Of a stretch of DNA of 64,000 nucleotides, positions 60,132 through 64,000 are shown one piece after another (the stretch's first letter is position 1; each line of letters opens with the position of its first letter). The translations under genes and the position numbers were made by a program. A model generated the notes under the pieces. The model saw nothing but the letters and a program-made list of their open reading frames with translations, ran no database searches and was not told where the DNA came from. The DNA comes from Pistricoccus aurantiacus (lineage in GTDB: Bacteria; Pseudomonadota; Gammaproteobacteria; Pseudomonadales; Halomonadaceae). The stretch covers positions 2,666,001 to 2,730,000 of the forward strand of contig NZ_CP042382.1 in assembly GCF_007954585.1 (NCBI RefSeq), written 5' to 3'.

Positions 60132-62009
60132 ATGTCGATGGCCGAGCCTTCCCTGCAGCAGTTCTATATTCCTGAGGAGCAGTCGGTCTATCTGCTCAGC
60201 CACCAGGATGCCAAGAAACTCAAGGATTGGGTCGAGCTGTGCAAGACTCAGCTTAGTCAGTTGGGCTATCGACAGATCGAATTGATCGGCAAGGGTGCCT
60301 ACGGCTTCGTGTTCGCCGGAGTGACGACCCAGGATGACGGGCAAGACGCTCATTACGTCTTCAAGTTCACCCGGGTCACGCTGCCCCAGCATCTGCAGGA
60401 TCGCCTCGAGGAAGAGGCCTTCATGCTCGAGCAGGTGGATCACCCCCGGGTGCCTCACCTGATCGCCTATCAGCGGGTTCGCCAGCAGTCGATCCTGGTG
60501 ATGGAGCGGGCACCGGGGGAGAACCTCGAGGAAATTTCCTTGCGGGAGGGGCGGCTTTCGCCACGTCTGGTGATGCATATCGCCGATCAGTTGGCAGAGA
60601 TTCTACGCCATCTGCGCCGTTTATCCGGCAACGTGGACAGCATTCGCGGCGATCGCATCCTGGTGCATGGGGATATCAAGCCGTCGAATCTGGTCTTCGA
60701 TGCTGCCACGGAAAATATCGCCCTGATCGACTGGGGTTCCTCGGTATTTGCTCAGCTCGACGAGAACCTGCAGCCGGTGGCCTGCAGCGTGATGGAACTG
60801 ATGTCCGACAACCTGCAGCAGACCAACGCCCGGTTGGGCGATGTCTATTTCATCGGCGAGGAACAGTTGAACGGCGGGCTATCCTCGCCGCGTTTCGACG
60901 AGCAGGGCGCGGCAGGTACGCTTTACGCCCTGGCCTCCGCCCAGTCCTGTCGTTTCGGCCATCGAGGGATTCCCGCCACCTCCTTAGGCTTGCCCATGGA
61001 ATTCGCCCGCACCCTGGACGGCATGCTCGACCCGGATCCGCGCCTGCGTGCCAAGGCCGGAGATTATTTCATCGAACACATGGCGCGCATGGCGCGCACC
61101 GTCATGGTGGAATTCAAGCCGCCAAGGGAGGTGGCGCTGGTGCCTGTGTGGACGCGACCGAGTCCAAAAGAAATCGACACGGTGGTCTACAGCTCGCGAA
61201 AATCTTTTCTGCGAGAAGAAGGCGGGCCGGAAACCCTCAACGATATCAACGACGTGCAGCTCGATCGCTACTACAAGAACTTCATGCAGAACATGGGAGA
61301 AACCGAGAAGGCCTTCCTTGCCGCGGTCAGTCGGCTCGGACGCTATCCGGTGGTCGGCGGGCTGGCGGTGCGCTGGGAAACCGACGGGGTATATATCGAC
61401 AGCTCCCTCAACCTTCAGGCGCCGGCGCTCAAGACCGCCTTTGTCGCCGCGGTCAACAATATGGTCAATCTGGCGCGTACCATCTACCGCCAAGGTATCT
61501 TCAAGAGCTGCCTGTTCAACGCACGGGATACCCTGCATGTGGAGCGGGAAAGTCAGGAAGAACCCTTTCGAATGCCGGAAGGCGCTCATCTGCCTTATGA
61601 AGTCAGCGCCATGCCGGATATCGAGGACCAGACTCGCCTGCATTCCTACTTCGAGGACGGCCCGGACCCCGAGGAATTCCTGGTGCTGCCGGAAAAGATC
61701 ATCACTTCCCTCAGGGCGCTCAACGCCATTCACCATACCGGCATGCTGATCTTCGAAGCGCTGCCTACACACCTGAAGATTCACAGCTATTTCCGCCTGC
61801 TCGATCCGGAGCGGGAAGAGGAATTTCGTCGCCAGCTTGACGATATTCTGGCTTCCATCGATCTGATCGAAGGATTGGGTGTGTCCGGTTTCATGAAGAT
61901 GCCCTACAAGGACACCAAGCATTTTACCCATATCGAACGCATGCCGGAACGCTACTATCCCAGGAATCCTCGGGCCCAGAAATCCCCGGCGGTTGCGCTT
62001 GGCGACTGA
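60132..62009 (+). CDS. Hanks-type Ser/Thr protein kinase with unassigned C-terminal domain
   Basis: 625 residues; the ATG at 60138 is an alternative start. The kinase domain (about 45-330) has a complete set of catalytic residues: glycine loop IGKGAYGFVFAG (52-63), Lys78 in YVFKF, catalytic loop VHGDIKPSNLVF with Asp181, Lys183 and Asn186, and Asp200 of DWG replacing DFG. No membrane segment or sensor domain is seen, so it should be soluble. Residues 330-625 form a large domain I do not recognise. It begins 19 bases after the E2 gene, so it may be transcribed with it, and 43 bases before the SMC-like ATPase gene. Confidence 0.82.
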   Translation: MSMAEPSLQQFYIPEEQSVYLLSHQDAKKLKDWVELCKTQLSQLGYRQIELIGKGAYGFVFAGVTTQDDGQDAHYVFKFTRVTLPQHLQDRLEEEAFMLEQVDHPRVPHLIAYQRVRQQSILVMERAPGENLEEISLREGRLSPRLVMHIADQLAEILRHLRRLSGNVDSIRGDRILVHGDIKPSNLVFDAATENIALIDWGSSVFAQLDENLQPVACSVMELMSDNLQQTNARLGDVYFIGEEQLNGGLSSPRFDEQGAAGTLYALASAQSCRFGHRGIPATSLGLPMEFARTLDGMLDPDPRLRAKAGDYFIEHMARMARTVMVEFKPPREVALVPVWTRPSPKEIDTVVYSSRKSFLREEGGPETLNDINDVQLDRYYKNFMQNMGETEKAFLAAVSRLGRYPVVGGLAVRWETDGVYIDSSLNLQAPALKTAFVAAVNNMVNLARTIYRQGIFKSCLFNARDTLHVERESQEEPFRMPEGAHLPYEVSAMPDIEDQTRLHSYFEDGPDPEEFLVLPEKIITSLRALNAIHHTGMLIFEALPTHLKIHSYFRLLDPEREEEFRRQLDDILASIDLIEGLGVSGFMKMPYKDTKHFTHIERMPERYYPRNPRAQKSPAVALGD

Positions 62010-62052
62010 GATCGCCATGCTTTTTAGCATTAAAGATTCATAAGGATCTAGC

Positions 62053-64000
62053 ATGGCCCATCTGCTACGAATCGTGATGATCCACGGCCACCTCGAGGGC
62101 GTGGTCGAACTCAGTGTCGACGGGCACACCAACATCTGCGGCACCAACGCCTCGGGCAAGACCACTCTGCAGCGATTGGTACCGGTATTCTATGGTGAGC
62201 TCCCCAACAAGGTGGTGCCCAAGACGCGGATGAAGTTCGATGCCTTCTACCTGCCGCACCGTAATAGCTATCTGGTGTACGAGTATCGCCGCGAGGCGGG
62301 CAATATCTGTCAGGCGGTGCTGACCCGCAAGAGCGAGGGTGGCGTGGAATACCGCTTCGTGGCGGCGCCCTACCGCCCGGAAAATTACCTGGTGGAGAGC
62401 GATGCCGGCATGGCGGCGCTGGACTACAGCCAGTGGGCCAGCGGGCTGCGCCGCGAGGGGATCGGCGTGTCGTCCAAGCTGGGAGCCACGTCCGAGTACC
62501 GTTCGGTGATTCAGAACGACTTCACCCAGCACCATGGCAGCAGAGGTGACGGCCTCAAACTGCGCCAGATCGCCGCCCAGTTCAGCCTGGTCAAGTCGGA
62601 GCACCGCATCCGCCACATGGAGAAACTGGTCTCGGCGGTGCATGCCAAGGAGGGCAAGATGGACACCCTCAAGACCATGCTGGCGGCGATCTTCGAGGAA
62701 GACGGCGTCGAACTGCCGGTTACCCGCATTCGCAATACCAAGGCCCGGGAGTGGATCGCGCAGATGCGCCAGTCCATGCGCCTCGAGCCACTGCAACAGA
62801 TGCTGGGACGGTTGGATGATGTGGACAGGGAGATCGCCGACCTGGAGACGGCCCTGTGGCAGCTCAAGCCCCAGCTCGAGGCCGACCGCCATCGTGCCGA
62901 ACGGACCCTGGCCGACGTCGAGGCGCGGCTGGGACGTCAGGAGTGCGAGTTCCAGGCCCAGGAGCAGGGCTACGTGAAGACACGGGATGCGCTCAACGAA
63001 CGCATCAGCGAACTGGACAGCGAGCTAGACCGTACTCGACGCGATCTCGACGATCTGCAAACCAGATACGAAGCATATGCCGAGGCGGACATGCCGGCGC
63101 TGGAACGCGATCTGAACGCCCTGCCCCAGTGGCGCGAGCAGTGCCAGCAGCTGCGTGAGCACCTTAGCGTCATACAACAGGCCGCCCAGGCCAGCCAGGC
63201 CCGGCTGGATGGCCGACTCAGGGAACTGGCCGACACCCTGGCCCGCCAAACCGAAGCGTCGCAAGGCCTGATCGACGGCCTGGGCGACGAGAAAACCACG
63301 TGCCGCGAGCGCCAGTGGGACGCCGAGCGCGCCCTGGACGAACGCTATCGCGCCGAGCACGCCGATCTGGACACCGCCTATCAGACCCGTATCGAGCAAG
63401 GCGTCGAGCGTCTGGCGGGACTCAAGGCACAGATGGCCTCCAGTGCCCAGACGCCGGAGGAGATCCAGGAAGCCGAGCTGGCCCAGGCGCGACTCGACCA
63501 GGCGCAAAGTGATCGCAATGCGGCTTCCACCTCTCTGCAGGGCGTGCGTGATGAGCACGAAACGCTGAAACGCGAGCGTGACGCCGCCGAACGTGGACTC
63601 GAGGAGGCACGCCATGAGCGTGCCCAGGCGGAGGGTCACCGCTATGCACTGTACCAGCAGCGCGACCCCGCCCAGGGCAGCCTGCGCCACTTTCTGCGCT
63701 ATCACCGCCCGGGATGGGAACAGCGGTTGGGCAAGGTGATCGCTCCCGAACTGCTGGAGCGCCGCGATCTCTCCCCCCAGCTCACGGAAGTGGAGCACGA
63801 CGCTCTCTTTGGCGTGACCCTCGATCTGGCCGCCATTTCGCTGCCGGATCATGCCCAGGATGAGGCGAGCCTGCTCGCGGCCATCGAGGCGGCCGAAGCG
63901 GCACACGCCCGGGCCGAGGGCAATGTTCAGGCCGCGGAAAAACGGCTCAAGGCGCGGCATGACCTTGTCAAGGAAGCCGACGAAACACTGCGGCAGTCGC
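62053..64000 (+). CDS. SMC-like coiled-coil ATPase (DUF3584-like), N-terminal 649 codons
   Basis: The frame is open from the ATG at 62053 to the window edge, so the 3' end is missing. Walker A is CGTNASGKTTL (Gly30 to Lys36). After it come VFYGELPNKVVPKTRMKF and DAFYLPHRNSYLVYEYRRE, a pattern I recall from long proteobacterial ATP-binding proteins of about 1,200 residues. From about residue 250 the chain is almost all heptad coiled coil rich in Glu, Arg, Ala and Gln, broken near 540-600 by a compact section (LRHFLRYHRPGWEQRLGKV) that could be the hinge. G+C in several sampled 60-base lines is 65-75%, against about 52% in one sampled line of the kinase gene. No role is known; chromosome organisation or defence are guesses. 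Confidence 0.8.
   Translation, partial: MAHLLRIVMIHGHLEGVVELSVDGHTNICGTNASGKTTLQRLVPVFYGELPNKVVPKTRMKFDAFYLPHRNSYLVYEYRREAGNICQAVLTRKSEGGVEYRFVAAPYRPENYLVESDAGMAALDYSQWASGLRREGIGVSSKLGATSEYRSVIQNDFTQHHGSRGDGLKLRQIAAQFSLVKSEHRIRHMEKLVSAVHAKEGKMDTLKTMLAAIFEEDGVELPVTRIRNTKAREWIAQMRQSMRLEPLQQMLGRLDDVDREIADLETALWQLKPQLEADRHRAERTLADVEARLGRQECEFQAQEQGYVKTRDALNERISELDSELDRTRRDLDDLQTRYEAYAEADMPALERDLNALPQWREQCQQLREHLSVIQQAAQASQARLDGRLRELADTLARQTEASQGLIDGLGDEKTTCRERQWDAERALDERYRAEHADLDTAYQTRIEQGVERLAGLKAQMASSAQTPEEIQEAELAQARLDQAQSDRNAASTSLQGVRDEHETLKRERDAAERGLEEARHERAQAEGHRYALYQQRDPAQGSLRHFLRYHRPGWEQRLGKVIAPELLERRDLSPQLTEVEHDALFGVTLDLAAISLPDHAQDEASLLAAIEAAEAAHARAEGNVQAAEKRLKARHDLVKEADETLRQS

Noticed and set aside
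60984-62165. A 393-codon minus-strand frame
   Set aside because: Antisense to the kinase gene; no motifs.

Overview
The window is chromosomal DNA, roughly 60% G+C, of a gammaproteobacterium. Protein likeness and gene order point to the Halomonadaceae or a near relative of the pseudomonads. The block lexA-psrA-nagZ-MTIP and the block tRNAs-tig-clpP-clpX-lon-hupB-ppiD are arranged as in that part of the class. This is an inference from recalled sequences, not a database search. Genes are densely packed; no stretch over 300 bases lacks a gene, and I see no prophage or CRISPR array.

Layout. 0-10.4 kb: the 3' end of moaA, a short H-NS-like protein, an RNase J-type beta-CASP nuclease, a CbiM-like membrane protein, the SOS pair lexA-dinB, then psrA, an L,D-transpeptidase, nagZ, an MscS channel, and the purine salvage pair hpt-MTIP. 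10.4-19.2 kb: branched-chain and fatty acid catabolism (acyl-CoA ligase, LiuR-type MerR regulator, isobutyryl-CoA dehydrogenase, 3-hydroxyisobutyryl-CoA hydrolase, 3-hydroxyisobutyrate dehydrogenase), broken only by a 912-bp IS5-family element at the end of the regulator gene; then a MATE exporter and ppsR. 19.5-30 kb: ppsA, selO, a membrane glycerophosphodiesterase, rraA, acnB, a DUF1289 protein and miaE. 30-37 kb: a 1,324-residue BTAD/cyclase-like/ATPase/TPR regulator, small proteins, ansA and folD. 37.3-48 kb: a tRNA operon (Pro, Arg, His, His), then tig, clpP, clpX, lon, hupB, ppiD, lpxH and ppiB. 48-52 kb: glnS, cysS and a DUF1853 gene. 52-56 kb: a yehZYXW-type ABC transporter. 56.5-60.1 kb: a branched-chain 2-oxoacid dehydrogenase operon (E1alpha, E1beta, E2). 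60.1-64 kb: a Hanks-type protein kinase and an SMC-like ATPase that runs off the right edge.

How the genes connect. The strongest link found is regulatory. The LiuR-type gene has a perfect inverted repeat TTTACGT-N2-ACGTAAA in its divergent promoter region, and nearly the same palindrome lies 43 kb away, upstream of the branched-chain 2-oxoacid dehydrogenase operon. That operon makes isobutyryl-CoA, which the dehydrogenase, hydrolase and MmsB at 13.6-16.9 kb degrade, so a valine-degradation regulon is visible within the window. Other readable controls are an SOS box at lexA, a PsrA-like palindrome at psrA, a sigma-32 promoter at lon, a stable-RNA promoter for the tRNAs, and several intrinsic terminators.

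The least explained part is the right end. A complete-looking Ser/Thr kinase with a large unassigned C-terminal half starts 19 bases after the E2 gene, and 43 bases after it begins a coiled-coil ATPase gene with visibly higher G+C.
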